Origin: Ruegeria sp.
Lineage (GTDB): Bacteria; Pseudomonadota; Alphaproteobacteria; Rhodobacterales; Rhodobacteraceae
Direction of reading: 5' to 3'
Length of the DNA: 32,497 bases
Assembly: GCF_028066395.1 (NCBI RefSeq)
Contig: NZ_JALCBM010000007.1
Span: 66,433-98,929, forward strand
Shown: positions 7,907 through 16,230 of the stretch, one piece after another
Layout: every line of letters begins with the position of its first letter
Numbering within the stretch: the stretch's first letter is position 1
Made by a program: the position numbers and the translations under genes
The notes under the pieces: generated by a model
What the model saw: only the letters and a program-made list of their open reading frames with translations
Databases searched by the model: none
Told to the model about the DNA's origin: nothing

Positions 7907-8685
7907 TCGATTGTCTTCAGCGCCTCCAACACGTCATGCGCCGTCAGATCCGCGCGCATCGGCGTGACCGAGATATAGCCTTCAAGGTTCAGCGCCGCAT
8001 CCGTGCCCCGCGCCGTTGGGTTGTGCTGATACCCCCCCTTGATCCACAGGAACCGCCGCCCCGAGGGCGAGCTGTGCGGTTCGACCGAGAAATGCGTGTC
8101 GCGGCGAAAACCCTGTGGCGCGATGCGGGTGCCCAACACCTCATCCGCCGGGACGGGTGGGAAATTCACGTTGTAGAACAGGCGGTAATCGCCGGACTCT
8201 GCGGGCGCGGCCTCCAGAATACGGCGCACCAGATCGGCACCGTATTTGGCGGCAGCCTCAAACGGGTCCTCAAGCCCCAGATTGCGTGGTCCGAAATATT
8301 GCGACAGCGCGATGGCCGGAATGCCTTGCAACGCGGCCTCCATCGCGCCGCCCACGGTCCCGGAATAGAGCGTGTTTTCGGCCGAGTTGTTGCCCCGGTT
8401 CACCCCCGACAACACCAGATCGGGGCGCGCGTCCTTCATCACGTCGTGCAGCCCCGCCAGCACGCAATCGGCGGGCGAGCCTTCGGCGGCAAAGCGTTGT
8501 TCGCCCAGTTTGGCCAGCATCATCGGATGGGTGTAGCTGATGCAATGACCGACGCCGGATTGTTCGAACGCTGGGGCGACCACCCAGACCTCGCCCTCTG
8601 GCCCCGCCAAATCGCGGGCGATGCCCTCAAGCGTGATCAGCCCCGGCGCGTTGATGCCGTCATCATTTGTCAGAAGAATGCGCAT
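7903..8685 (-). CDS. surE: 5'/3'-nucleotidase SurE
   Basis: SurE is a metal-dependent phosphatase acting on nucleoside monophosphates. The 260-residue protein starts with the metal-binding signature [16 protein letters not shown] (the DD pair at residues 8-9) and has '[20 protein letters not shown]', which supplies the conserved Asn and Ser. A longer frame goes upstream to 8778, but the conserved N-terminus starts at ATG 8685, so I place the start there. The RBS is weak. It is the first gene of the surE-pcm-nlpD cluster and is followed by pcm with a 4-nt overlap. Confidence 0.97.
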   Translation of the reverse strand: MRILLTNDDGINAPGLITLEGIARDLAGPEGEVWVVAPAFEQSGVGHCISYTHPMMLAKLGEQRFAAEGSPADCVLAGLHDVMKDARPDLVLSGVNRGNNSAENTLYSGTVGGAMEAALQGIPAIALSQYFGPRNLGLEDPFEAAAKYGADLVRRILEAAPAESGDYRLFYNVNFPPVPADEVLGTRIAPQGFRRDTHFSVEPHSSPSGRRFLWIKGGYQHNPTARGTDAALNLEGYISVTPMRADLTAHDVLEALKTIE

Positions 8686-8805
8686 GCCCGGTCCACCCCT
8701 GTCTTTCGCCCTTGATAGACCCGCCCCTGCGCTGCGGCAAGCGACGCGCGCGCGCAATCTGCGGCATTCGCGCACCACTTGGCCAGAAACTGTGGGTTTC
8801 GTGCC

Positions 8806-9891
8806 TCAGACCGGAAAGACAAAGCACCGGTCGCGGCGCACGGTCAGCCACATGACCCGCCCCGGCTGCGGCACAAACACATTCGGCACCGTCGCTTTCA
8901 GGATCGAGCCGTCATGATCCATGCGGAACTCGACCAGGCTTTCATTGCCCAGAAACCGCGCCCGTTCGACCACACCGCGCGCCGCGACGCCGTCGGTGGG
9001 CGTGGGCGCAGGCCCCTTGCCATTACGGTCGAAATCCAGCCGCACATGCTGCGGGCGGAAAACGATTTCCACATCCGTACCATCGGGCACACCCGGCGCA
9101 AGGAACTGCCCGAACGGCGTTTGCGCCAAAGCGCCATTCACTTGCGCGGGCAAGATGTTGACATCGCTGAAAAACGCCACGGCCGCCTTGTCCACCGGAC
9201 GGGTATAGACGTTGTAAGGCGCCCCCTGCTGCACGATCTTGCCGCGCCGCATCAGGGCGATCTCATCGGCCATGCGCATCGCCTCTTCCGGCTCATGCGT
9301 GACCAGCAGAACGGCGGCGTCTTCCTCTTTCAGGATCGCCAGCGTTTCATCCCGGATACCGTCGCGTAACCGGTTGTCGAGGCCCGAGAACGGCTCATCC
9401 ATCAGCATGATCCGGGGGCGCGGCGCCAACGCACGGGCCAGCGCCACACGCTGCTGCTCACCCCCCGACAGATGATGCGGGAAGCCGTCGATAAAGCGCA
9501 GCAGATCGACCTTGGTCAGCAGCTCCTCGACCCGGGCACGCTTTTCGTCCTTGCGGCCTTTCAGGCCAAAGGCAACGTTGTCGGCCACGCTCAGATGCGG
9601 GAACAGGGCGAAATCCTGAAACATCAGGCCGATCTCACGCCGCTCAGGCGGCACACGGAACACCGTGTCGCAGATCAGCTTGCCATCGACATAGATCTCA
9701 CCGGCGCTTTGCATCTCGACCCCTGCGATCATCCGCAGGGTGGTGGATTTGCCGCAGCCCGACGGCCCCAGCAGACAGGTCACCTGCCCCGCCTGCACGG
9801 TCAGTGAGACATTGTCCACAACGGTCCGCCCGTCGAACCGGGCGACAAGATTGCGAATTTCAAGACGCGGAGGTGTCGCGTTGCCTGTCAC
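8806..9891 (-). CDS. Iron-type ABC transporter ATP-binding protein (FbpC/PotA-like)
   Basis: A 361-residue ATPase of the ferric-iron/spermidine/sulfate importer class. It shows Walker A GPSGCGKST (42-50), Q-loop 'LMFQDFALFPHL' (Q92), signature LSGGEQQR (141-148), Walker B IMLMDEP (161-167) and switch H199, followed by a C-terminal TOBE-like regulatory domain with 'VEIVFRPQHVRL'. The frame is open to 10092, overlapping the upstream arsM gene. GTG 9891 is the only non-overlapping common start that keeps the whole domain, but it has no good RBS, so the start is uncertain. No permease or binding-protein gene lies beside it. Confidence 0.88.
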   Translation of the reverse strand: MTGNATPPRLEIRNLVARFDGRTVVDNVSLTVQAGQVTCLLGPSGCGKSTTLRMIAGVEMQSAGEIYVDGKLICDTVFRVPPERREIGLMFQDFALFPHLSVADNVAFGLKGRKDEKRARVEELLTKVDLLRFIDGFPHHLSGGEQQRVALARALAPRPRIMLMDEPFSGLDNRLRDGIRDETLAILKEEDAAVLLVTHEPEEAMRMADEIALMRRGKIVQQGAPYNVYTRPVDKAAVAFFSDVNILPAQVNGALAQTPFGQFLAPGVPDGTDVEIVFRPQHVRLDFDRNGKGPAPTPTDGVAARGVVERARFLGNESLVEFRMDHDGSILKATVPNVFVPQPGRVMWLTVRRDRCFVFPV

Positions 9892-9973
9892 CGATGGGAC
9901 CCCATTGCCTGACCCGATCCGGCCCGTCGGGCCTTGGGCGGGGATAACAACCCCACCCGCAGGACGCAAGCGA

Positions 9974-11020
9974 TCAGCAGCAACCGCCGGAGGGTGCTTC
10001 GCCTTTGGCCTCAAACGGGCTTTCGCCGCCGCAGCCCGCAAAAATCCCATAATGGGTCGAGAAATCGCCGATAAAGTCGAAATGCCGGGCAAAGCGCGTG
10101 TCCTGCAGCATCATCCATGTGTTGCCGCAAACCGGAAAGACCTTGCCGGTTTCGATAACATGATGATCGTCCAGCACAAATTCATGCGGCGCATGGGGCA
10201 CGGTGCCCTTGTAGATCACCGCCTGCCCGTATTCCTCACAGGCCGGTTCCAGCGCGGGCAGTTTGAACAACCTGTAGGTGGCCGACAGGAAATTCAGCGG
10301 CGCGACACGTTCCTCGAGCACCGGGTTTTCGATGGTCAGCGGGCGATGCGTCACCCGGCGCGGATCGCCGAACCCGGCGGCGCGGGACAGAGACAGGAAA
10401 TCATTCCAATAGAGCGCACCCGAGAGGCATTCGCCATACAACACCTCATCCTCGGCCATCGCCTTGGGCACCCGGCGGTCGGCATAGACGTCCGAGAAAT
10501 ACATCTCGCCCCCCTCTTTCAACAGCCGATGCGCGCCACGCAGCACCGCCGCCTTGTCGGTGGCCAGATTGATCACGCAGTTCGAGACGATGATGTCAAA
10601 GCTGCCGGGCTCCAGATCAAGCTCGTCCAGCTTTTCGATATAGCCGTGGTGGAATTCCACATTGCTGGCCGAATGGCCAAAGGCTTGCGCGTGATAGTCC
10701 TGATGCGCGCGGGCCACATCCAGCTGCGCAGGCGTCATGTCCACACCAACGACACGGCCCTTTTCGCCGACCATCGCCGACAAGGCGTAAACGTCGCGCC
10801 CGGCACCGCAGCCCAGATCGAGGATATGCATGCCTTCCAAATCCAGCGGCGCGATCAGCCCGCAGCCATAGTAACGGGTCAGCACATCATCATGAATTTG
10901 CGACAGAATCGCCTTGAGGTGATCCGGCATGTCATCGGGCGTGCAGCAGGCATTTGTCTGCAAATCCGCACTGCCCTGCAGCACCTCGCCATAATAGTTC
11001 TGCACCGCCTCATGCTTCAT
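9974..11020 (-). CDS. arsM: Arsenite S-adenosylmethionine methyltransferase (ArsM-like)
   Basis: A 348-residue methyltransferase. SAM motif I is ILDLGCGAGRD (66-76). The cysteines of As(III) methyltransferases are all present: C25/C26 ('NACC'), C53, C148 ('SNCVINL') and C198 ('GECLSGALYW'). The spacing of 50 between C148 and C198 equals that of the C174/C224 pair in the algal enzyme CmArsM. The C-terminal part after about residue 240 ends in a Cys-rich tail (CGGES, then GGCC), as in many ArsM proteins. It would convert arsenite to methylated, volatile or more mobile forms in the cytosol. No arsR, arsB or arsC lies nearby, so it is a stand-alone gene within a same-strand run. Confidence 0.92.
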   Translation of the reverse strand: MKHEAVQNYYGEVLQGSADLQTNACCTPDDMPDHLKAILSQIHDDVLTRYYGCGLIAPLDLEGMHILDLGCGAGRDVYALSAMVGEKGRVVGVDMTPAQLDVARAHQDYHAQAFGHSASNVEFHHGYIEKLDELDLEPGSFDIIVSNCVINLATDKAAVLRGAHRLLKEGGEMYFSDVYADRRVPKAMAEDEVLYGECLSGALYWNDFLSLSRAAGFGDPRRVTHRPLTIENPVLEERVAPLNFLSATYRLFKLPALEPACEEYGQAVIYKGTVPHAPHEFVLDDHHVIETGKVFPVCGNTWMMLQDTRFARHFDFIGDFSTHYGIFAGCGGESPFEAKGEAPSGGCC

Positions 11021-11115
11021 CCCGGCAACCCTTCTGTCTATGATCCGTATCCAGCTAATGTGCGATCAGCGGGGACGCAATCCCGCAGGGATATTCTGAC
11101 AAAACCGTGAAACAC

Positions 11116-12228
11116 CTAGCCCAGCAGGTCGAAATCCACCCCGGCGCAGACGCGGCCATTCACCTGAACCTCCAACCGATGCGGACCGGGCACCAGTTGA
11201 AAGGTGGTGGCGTTGCCTTTCAGCTTGTGCGTTTTGCTGAGCCCCAGCTTGCCATCCTTCAATGCCGTCTGTTTCAGCTTATGCACTTTGGGTGAGACTT
11301 TGCCGCCAGGGCGTTGAAAGTGAATGATATAATCGACCAGAACAGGTTGATCATCAGAACCGGTCAGGGCAATCTCGAACTCTAGTGCCTCACCAATCCG
11401 GGCGGGCGTGGTCACCTGAACCTCGGCCTTGATATCGGCGTCGGGATCGAACCCAAGCACCTTCATCGCGCGTGGATGGCCCGATTTCACCAACCCTCGC
11501 AGGGCGTGGCCGGTCATCCAGCGCAATTCCTCCGCCTTCTGCTGGCCGGATTTTTCCCACGCCTGCAATCGATCCAGAACCAGATCAGGTTCTTTCTTGG
11601 TGATATCGTTCAGATGGTTCGCCACCGAGCGTGTCACATAGCGCGTCGGGTCCCCCTGCAGTCGATCCAGCAGCGGCAGCGGGTCGGACAGCGCCAACCC
11701 GACCGCCTGCCCCCATGGCAAGCGCGGGCGCGTGCCTTCGCTGACCAGACGACGCACGTGATAACTGGAATGGCCGCACCAGTCCTGCATCCGTGCCATG
11801 ACCAGATCGGGATGCGTGTTCAGAAACGGGCGGACCGCCCATTCCATCGAAAACCTTTGGGTCAGTTCCGCCAGCACGTCCAGCGCCAGGTCCGGGTGAT
11901 CCAGACCAACCGCCACGACCCATTCCCCCAACGGCGCAAAGATGAAATCGCCGAAATCGTCATCCGTCTTGTCCGGGTTCAGCGGCGGCGGCAGAGCTTG
12001 CAGGATCACCGGCGCAACGGCGGGAAGATCGCCCGGCAGCACCTGTTGCAGGCACTCGGCGATCCAGGCCATCCGCTCTTTCAGCTCAAGCTCTGGCAGG
12101 CGCGACAGCACCGCATCCTGAAACGCCGCGCCGTCGAATGCTGGTTCAATATCAGCAAACAAGCCGCTGAGGTACCGCGTCTTTTCCGCGTTGAACAGTT
12201 GATCTTTCAGCGAAAACCCTTGCGCCAT
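11116..12228 (-). CDS. alkC: AlkC-type DNA glycosylase with C-terminal Ig-like domain
   Basis: A 370-residue HEAT-like-repeat protein of the AlkC/AlkD superfamily, which removes alkylated bases (such as 3-methyladenine) without base flipping. The N-terminus (FSLKDQLFNAEKTRYLSGLF) and the signature 'SYHVRRLVSEGTRPRLPWG' point to AlkC rather than AlkD. From about residue 265 the helices give way to a beta-rich domain ('RIGEALEFEIAL', 'VLVDYIIHFQ', 'HRLEVQVNG'), matching the Ig-like domain known in one AlkC branch. ATG 12228 lies just 2 bp after the upstream SDR stop, so the two genes are probably cotranscribed. No SOS box was seen before the pair. Confidence 0.88.
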   Translation of the reverse strand: MAQGFSLKDQLFNAEKTRYLSGLFADIEPAFDGAAFQDAVLSRLPELELKERMAWIAECLQQVLPGDLPAVAPVILQALPPPLNPDKTDDDFGDFIFAPLGEWVVAVGLDHPDLALDVLAELTQRFSMEWAVRPFLNTHPDLVMARMQDWCGHSSYHVRRLVSEGTRPRLPWGQAVGLALSDPLPLLDRLQGDPTRYVTRSVANHLNDITKKEPDLVLDRLQAWEKSGQQKAEELRWMTGHALRGLVKSGHPRAMKVLGFDPDADIKAEVQVTTPARIGEALEFEIALTGSDDQPVLVDYIIHFQRPGGKVSPKVHKLKQTALKDGKLGLSKTHKLKGNATTFQLVPGPHRLEVQVNGRVCAGVDFDLLG

Positions 12229-12230
12229 CG

Positions 12231-13010
12231 TCACATCGTCAGATTGGTGCCGCCACCGTCCAGCAGGATGTTCTGCCCGACAATGAACCCGGCATGTTGC
12301 GAGCACAAAAACGCACAAGCCGCGCCGAATTCCTGCCGCGTGCCATAGCGGCGCACGGGGATCGTGGCCTCGCGTTGGGCGCGGGCTTCGTCCAGCGAAA
12401 TCCCCTTTTGCGTGGACACGCCGGTATCCAGAGAAACCGCGCGGTCCGTCGCGTGAATCCCGGGCAGCAGGTTGTTGATCGTCACCCCCTGCGGCGCCAC
12501 CTGACGCGCGGTGCCCGCGACATAGCCGGTCAACCCGGTGCGCGCCGCGTTCGACAGGCCCAAAGCGGGAATCGGCGCCCGGACGGATTGCGAGGTGATG
12601 TTGACCACCCGGCCCCAGCCCTTGTCCATCATCCCCGGCAGCAGCGCCTTCATCAGCGCAATCGGTGTCAGCATATTGGCGTCCAGCGCCTTGACGAAAT
12701 CATCCCGATCCCAGTCCGACCACAGGCCCGGCGGCGGCCCGCCCGCATTTGTCACAAGGATATCAACACCCTGCGCGGCGTCGATCACCTGCCCCTGACC
12801 TTCAGGCGAGGTCACGTCACAGGCCACGGTCTGCACATCGACACCGTACTCGGCCCGCAAACGCGCGGCTTCAGCCTCCAAAGCCTCGGCCCCGCGTGCG
12901 TTCATTACCAGATCGACACCAGCCTCGGCCAAGGCTTCAGCACAGCCCAGACCCAAGCCCTTGCTGCTGGCACAGACCAGCGCGCGTTTACCACGAATTC
13001 CAAGATCCAT
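12231..13010 (-). CDS. SDR-fold protein lacking catalytic Tyr and Lys
   Basis: A 259-residue SDR-fold protein. The cofactor region is altered (CASSKGLGLG, residues 13-22, instead of TGxxxGxG), NAG is at 88-90, and the active site reads 'NITSQSVRAPIPALGLSNAAR'. A serine is kept (S140 or S142), but S153 and R157 stand where Tyr and Lys should be. This pattern is known in the 'BKR-like' SDR subgroup, whose function is unclear; annotation as a 3-oxoacyl-ACP reductase would be unsafe. ATG 13010 has GGAGG 6 nt upstream and is preferred over 13034. It is followed 2 bp later by alkC. Confidence 0.87.
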   Translation of the reverse strand: MDLGIRGKRALVCASSKGLGLGCAEALAEAGVDLVMNARGAEALEAEAARLRAEYGVDVQTVACDVTSPEGQGQVIDAAQGVDILVTNAGGPPPGLWSDWDRDDFVKALDANMLTPIALMKALLPGMMDKGWGRVVNITSQSVRAPIPALGLSNAARTGLTGYVAGTARQVAPQGVTINNLLPGIHATDRAVSLDTGVSTQKGISLDEARAQREATIPVRRYGTRQEFGAACAFLCSQHAGFIVGQNILLDGGGTNLTM

Positions 13011-13081
13011 TCTGATCCTCCCTGTCTTTGCCACAGGTCTAGCACCGGCCCGACAAAGAAGACCAGAAGGGCTTTGACCGC

Positions 13082-13444
13082 TCAGTAAAAGAACTCTTCC
13101 CGCACGATCTTGCCATCGGCGACGTGATAAATCGCAACCTCTTTCATATCAAAGGCTTCGCCGCTGTCCTTCACCTTACCCTGCACTTCGAAGATCACGG
13201 CAAAGCGGTCGTCGCCATGGAGGTAAGGGTCGCTGACCGACGCGCCTGAGACCTCATGCGCGCCTTCCCACCAGTCGTGCTTGCCACGGATGGCATCGAC
13301 GCCATGGGTTTCGCGCCCCATGCCCATCGCATCCGCCGCTTCGACCGAAACGGCGTCGGACGCATACAGTTTGCCCAAATTCTCTTTTGCGCGGTTCTCA
13401 CGGCATCCGGCGACCAGTTCCGTTGCGATTTGCTTTAAATTCAT
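13082..13444 (-). CDS. SnoaL/NTF2-like protein
   Basis: A 120-residue cytosolic protein with an NTF2-like (SnoaL) pattern: an N-terminal helix pair (IATELVAGCRENRAKENLGK), then 'LYASDAVSVEAAD', 'THGVDAIRGKHDWWEG' and C-terminal strands ending 'VAIYHVADGKIVREEFFY'. Such folds serve as small enzymes or binding proteins, and the substrate cannot be told from sequence. The start has GAGG 4 nt before ATG 13444. The promoter region, shared with divergent prfC, carries a GTTC-N7-GTTC direct repeat (13463-13477) only about 20 bp before the start, so SOS control is possible. Confidence 0.85.
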   Translation of the reverse strand: MNLKQIATELVAGCRENRAKENLGKLYASDAVSVEAADAMGMGRETHGVDAIRGKHDWWEGAHEVSGASVSDPYLHGDDRFAVIFEVQGKVKDSGEAFDMKEVAIYHVADGKIVREEFFY

Positions 13445-13462
13445 CTCACCTCTCCATCATTT

Positions 13463-13477
13463 GTTCACTATTTGTTC
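13463..13477. promoter_or_regulatory. LexA-type SOS box (GTTC-N7-GTTC)
   Basis: The sequence ATTTGTTC-ACT-ATTTGTTC contains GTTC-N7-GTTC, the LexA operator form known from alphaproteobacteria. The repeat is 8 bp long, with an 11-bp period. It sits 18 bp before the start of the NTF2-like gene and about 76 bp before prfC. A chance match per window of this size is not negligible, so the position is the main support. Confidence 0.5.
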
Positions 13478-13553
13478 TTATTGCCATACCCACCCGATTC
13501 GAACCAGCCCCTTTGTCTTGCCTCGGCAGGATTCCCCGCCTATACGCGCGCTT

Positions 13554-15161
13554 ATGCTTGATACCGCCACCAACCAGCCCGTATTGCCGCCCGAGATCGC
13601 CCGGCGGCGCACATTCGCCATCATCTCGCACCCCGATGCGGGCAAGACGACCCTGACGGAAAAGTTCCTGCTGTATGGGGGCGCGATCCAGATGGCCGGT
13701 CAGGTGCGCGCCAAGGGTGAGGCGCGGCGCACAAGGTCGGACTTCATGCAGATGGAGAAGGATCGGGGCATCTCGGTGTCCGCCTCGGCGATGTCGTTTG
13801 ATTACGGGAACTTCCGGTTCAATCTGGTGGACACGCCCGGTCACAGCGATTTCTCGGAAGATACCTATCGCACACTGACCGCCGTGGATGCCGCCGTGAT
13901 GGTGATCGACGGCGCAAAGGGTGTGGAAAGCCAGACGCAGAAACTGTTCGAGGTCTGCCGCCTGCGCGATCTACCGATCCTGACCTTCTGTAACAAGATG
14001 GACCGCGAAAGCCGCGATACGTTCGAGATCATCGACGAAATTCAGGAGATGCTGGCGATCGACGTCACGCCCGCCGCGTGGCCCATCGGTGTGGGTCGCG
14101 ATTTCATCGGCTGCTATGACATGCTGCGCGACCGGTTGGAACTGATGGACCGCGCCGACCGCAACAAAGTGGCTGAGAGCATTCAGATTGACGGTCTGGA
14201 CGATCCGAAACTGGCGGAACACATTCCCGCCGAACTGCTGGACAAGCTGCTGGAAGAGGTCGAGATGGCGCGCGAATTGCTGCCCGCGCTGGACCCGCAG
14301 GCAGTGCTTGAGGGGCACATGACCCCGATCTGGTTCGGCTCGGCCATCAACTCCTTCGGCGTTAAGGAATTGATGGAGGGCATCGGCGCCTATGGCCCGC
14401 AGCCGCAGGTGCAATCGGCGCAACCCCGCCAGATCGCACCGGAGGAAAAGAAGGTCGCAGGCTTTGTTTTCAAGGTGCAGGCCAACATGGACCCCAAACA
14501 CCGCGACCGGGTGGCGTTTGTGCGTATGGCCTCGGGCCATTTCAAGCGCGGCATGAAGCTGACCCATGTGCGGTCGAAAAAGCCGATGGCAATCTCGAAC
14601 CCGGTGCTGTTTCTGGCCTCGGATCGGGAACTGGCCGAGGAAGCCTGGGCCGGTGACATCATCGGCATCCCCAACCACGGCCAGTTGCGCATCGGTGACA
14701 CCCTGACCGAGGGCGAGGCACTGCGCGTGACCGGCATCCCCTCTTTCGCGCCGGAACTGCTGCAAGGTGTGCGTGCGGGCGATCCGATGAAAGCCAAGCA
14801 TCTGGAAAAGGCCCTGATGCAGTTCGCCGAGGAAGGCGCGGCCAAGGTCTTCAAACCCTCGATCGGGTCGGGCTTTATCGTCGGCGTCGTGGGCGCGCTG
14901 CAATTCGAGGTGCTCGCCAGCCGGATTGAGATGGAATACGGCCTGCCCGTGCGGTTTGAGGCATCGCAGTTCACCTCGGCCCGCTGGGTCAGCGGCGACA
15001 AGCCCGAGGTTGAGAAATTCGTCAACGCCAACAAGCAGCATATCGCCCATGATCATGACGGCGACATCGTCTATCTGACCCGTCTGCAATGGGATATCGA
15101 CCGGGTGGTCCGCGACTATCCGGCGCTGAACCTGACCGCGACGAAAGAGATGATGGTCTGA
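13554..15161 (+). CDS. prfC: Peptide chain release factor 3
   Basis: RF3 is the translational GTPase that recycles RF1/RF2 from the ribosome after termination. The 535-residue protein has the P-loop SHPDAGKTT (25-33), 'DTPGHSDFSEDTYRTL' (G3), 'NKMDR' (G4), and RF3-specific parts such as 'RWVSGDKPEVEKFVNANKQH' near the end. Length is close to the roughly 530 residues of the family. The frame is open further upstream to 13281, but that would overlap the divergent gene; ATG 13554 gives the normal N-terminus (ARRRTFAIISHPDAGKTT). No Shine-Dalgarno is evident. The gene is divergent from the NTF2-like gene. Confidence 0.98.
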   Translation: MLDTATNQPVLPPEIARRRTFAIISHPDAGKTTLTEKFLLYGGAIQMAGQVRAKGEARRTRSDFMQMEKDRGISVSASAMSFDYGNFRFNLVDTPGHSDFSEDTYRTLTAVDAAVMVIDGAKGVESQTQKLFEVCRLRDLPILTFCNKMDRESRDTFEIIDEIQEMLAIDVTPAAWPIGVGRDFIGCYDMLRDRLELMDRADRNKVAESIQIDGLDDPKLAEHIPAELLDKLLEEVEMARELLPALDPQAVLEGHMTPIWFGSAINSFGVKELMEGIGAYGPQPQVQSAQPRQIAPEEKKVAGFVFKVQANMDPKHRDRVAFVRMASGHFKRGMKLTHVRSKKPMAISNPVLFLASDRELAEEAWAGDIIGIPNHGQLRIGDTLTEGEALRVTGIPSFAPELLQGVRAGDPMKAKHLEKALMQFAEEGAAKVFKPSIGSGFIVGVVGALQFEVLASRIEMEYGLPVRFEASQFTSARWVSGDKPEVEKFVNANKQHIAHDHDGDIVYLTRLQWDIDRVVRDYPALNLTATKEMMV

Positions 15162-15204
15162 ACCCGCCTTGTTTCCTGACAGCCCGCACATGTAGTCTCG
15201 GCGC

Positions 15205-15969
15205 ATGATCGATCTCGACAAGGAAAACTATCCCGGCGGGTTTTACACCGTGATGCGCCACCTGGAACGTCAGGAGGTGCAATATCTTGATCCCGAACAG
15301 GTTCTGCCGCCTGCGGATGTGGACCTTGGGGCGTTGAACAAACAGCTTGTCGAAGCGCCTGATCCGGATGTGGTTTTTGAAAACCGCCGGGACGCGCGTC
15401 GGAAACACCACGCCCTGCAGCAGACATTTGCGGGACAACCGCAATTGCATCTGGTTCACGCGATGTGCATTGCGCTGCTGCGTCGCAAGCCCGCCCCACA
15501 GGCGGCAAGGGCGCTGTTTCTGAGGATCTGGACCGAACAAGGCGCAACGCTGGCACAGGACCTGCCCATCCGCTGGCTGATTTCCAGCGCAACAACGTTT
15601 GCCGATCATGGCGAGACAACAGATCAGCGCCTTGGCGGACAGGGCCTGTATCTGCTGTTCGATCTGATCAAGCTGCATGACAGCGAGCGCCGTGTGTCCC
15701 TGCAGCCGGGGGACGAGGCATTTTCCATCGACGGCAACACACATGCCGAGGTGCCTCTGGCCTTTGATATGGCGCCATATTCCCTTCGTACCGGGGATCT
15801 GGACCTTAGCCTGCTGGCGCGGCTTTGGCGGTATGCCGAAACCGATCCCGTTCTGCGCCCCCTGGGGGTGCGGATGCTGTCTCTGGTCATGAGCGATCCG
15901 CGCAGCATATTTGGGCGACTCCAACGGTATAAGGGGCAACGCGGGCCCAAAGGCCCGGCAAAAGAGTGA
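15205..15969 (+). CDS. Conserved-looking protein of unknown function
   Basis: A 254-residue protein without signal peptide or membrane segments, mostly helical by composition. I do not recognise the family. Visible traits are an N-terminal 'NYPGGFYTVMRHLERQEVQY', a middle stretch 'LFLRIWTEQGATLAQDLPIRWLISSATTFADHG', and a Gln/Arg/Lys-rich C-terminus. The centre reads like a compact alpha-helical domain. It begins 43 bp after prfC and may share its transcript. A strong hairpin (15974-16010) begins 4 bp after its stop. GC content and codon use match its neighbours, so it is probably an ordinary lineage gene. Confidence 0.75.
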   Translation: MIDLDKENYPGGFYTVMRHLERQEVQYLDPEQVLPPADVDLGALNKQLVEAPDPDVVFENRRDARRKHHALQQTFAGQPQLHLVHAMCIALLRRKPAPQAARALFLRIWTEQGATLAQDLPIRWLISSATTFADHGETTDQRLGGQGLYLLFDLIKLHDSERRVSLQPGDEAFSIDGNTHAEVPLAFDMAPYSLRTGDLDLSLLARLWRYAETDPVLRPLGVRMLSLVMSDPRSIFGRLQRYKGQRGPKGPAKE

Positions 15970-15973
15970 CCAT

Positions 15974-16010
15974 CCGCGTCCTGCCCTTTGCGTCCCAAAG
16001 GGCCACGCGG
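15974..16010 (+). terminator. Two-step hairpin after the 15205 gene
   Basis: An inner perfect stem CCCTTTG-CGTCC-CAAAGGG (15984-16002) sits inside an outer stem CCGCGT / ACGCGG (15974-15979 and 16005-16010). It starts 4 bp after the stop codon. There is no T-run, so it could be a weak or Rho-assisted terminator, or a 3'-end-protecting structure. Confidence 0.5.
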
Positions 16011-16103
16011 CCAAAGAATCGCGAAACACTTCCCCGGAACCCCCTGAATTGTTGCGCGAATTCACTGTTGCCGGTTCTGTGAGCCGGGTTAAGAGGTCTT
16101 CAT

Positions 16104-16132
16104 TTGACCCTGTCCCACGTTTTTGTTATGTC
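16104..16132 (+). promoter_or_regulatory. Candidate sigma-70-type promoter for the helicase
   Basis: TTGACC (16104-16109) and TATGTC (16127-16132) are separated by exactly 17 bp. They lie about 100 bp before the helicase start at 16231, which would leave a 5' leader of roughly 90 nt. This is a match to consensus by eye only. Confidence 0.45.
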
Positions 16133-16230
16133 CGCGCCCAGCCGACACGCGCATGGTGCGCATGGCCATCCGGGCCCGGCATGATTTTGACGCGCGGGCC
16201 AGGTCAAGTGTCCGCATGAACCGGACATAC

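Noticed and set aside
10000-10092. Longer N-terminus for the ABC ATPase starting at 10092
   Set aside because: It would overlap arsM by more than 100 bp and add about 67 residues not seen in the family.
11067-11090. Possible hairpin (GCGGG / CCCGC) between arsM and alkC
   Set aside because: The stem is only 5 bp with no T-run on either strand, so it is too weak to call a terminator.
13496-13505. T-loop-like GATTCGAACC, possible tRNA 3' part
   Set aside because: The flanking bases do not form a T-stem and no other tRNA arms can be found.
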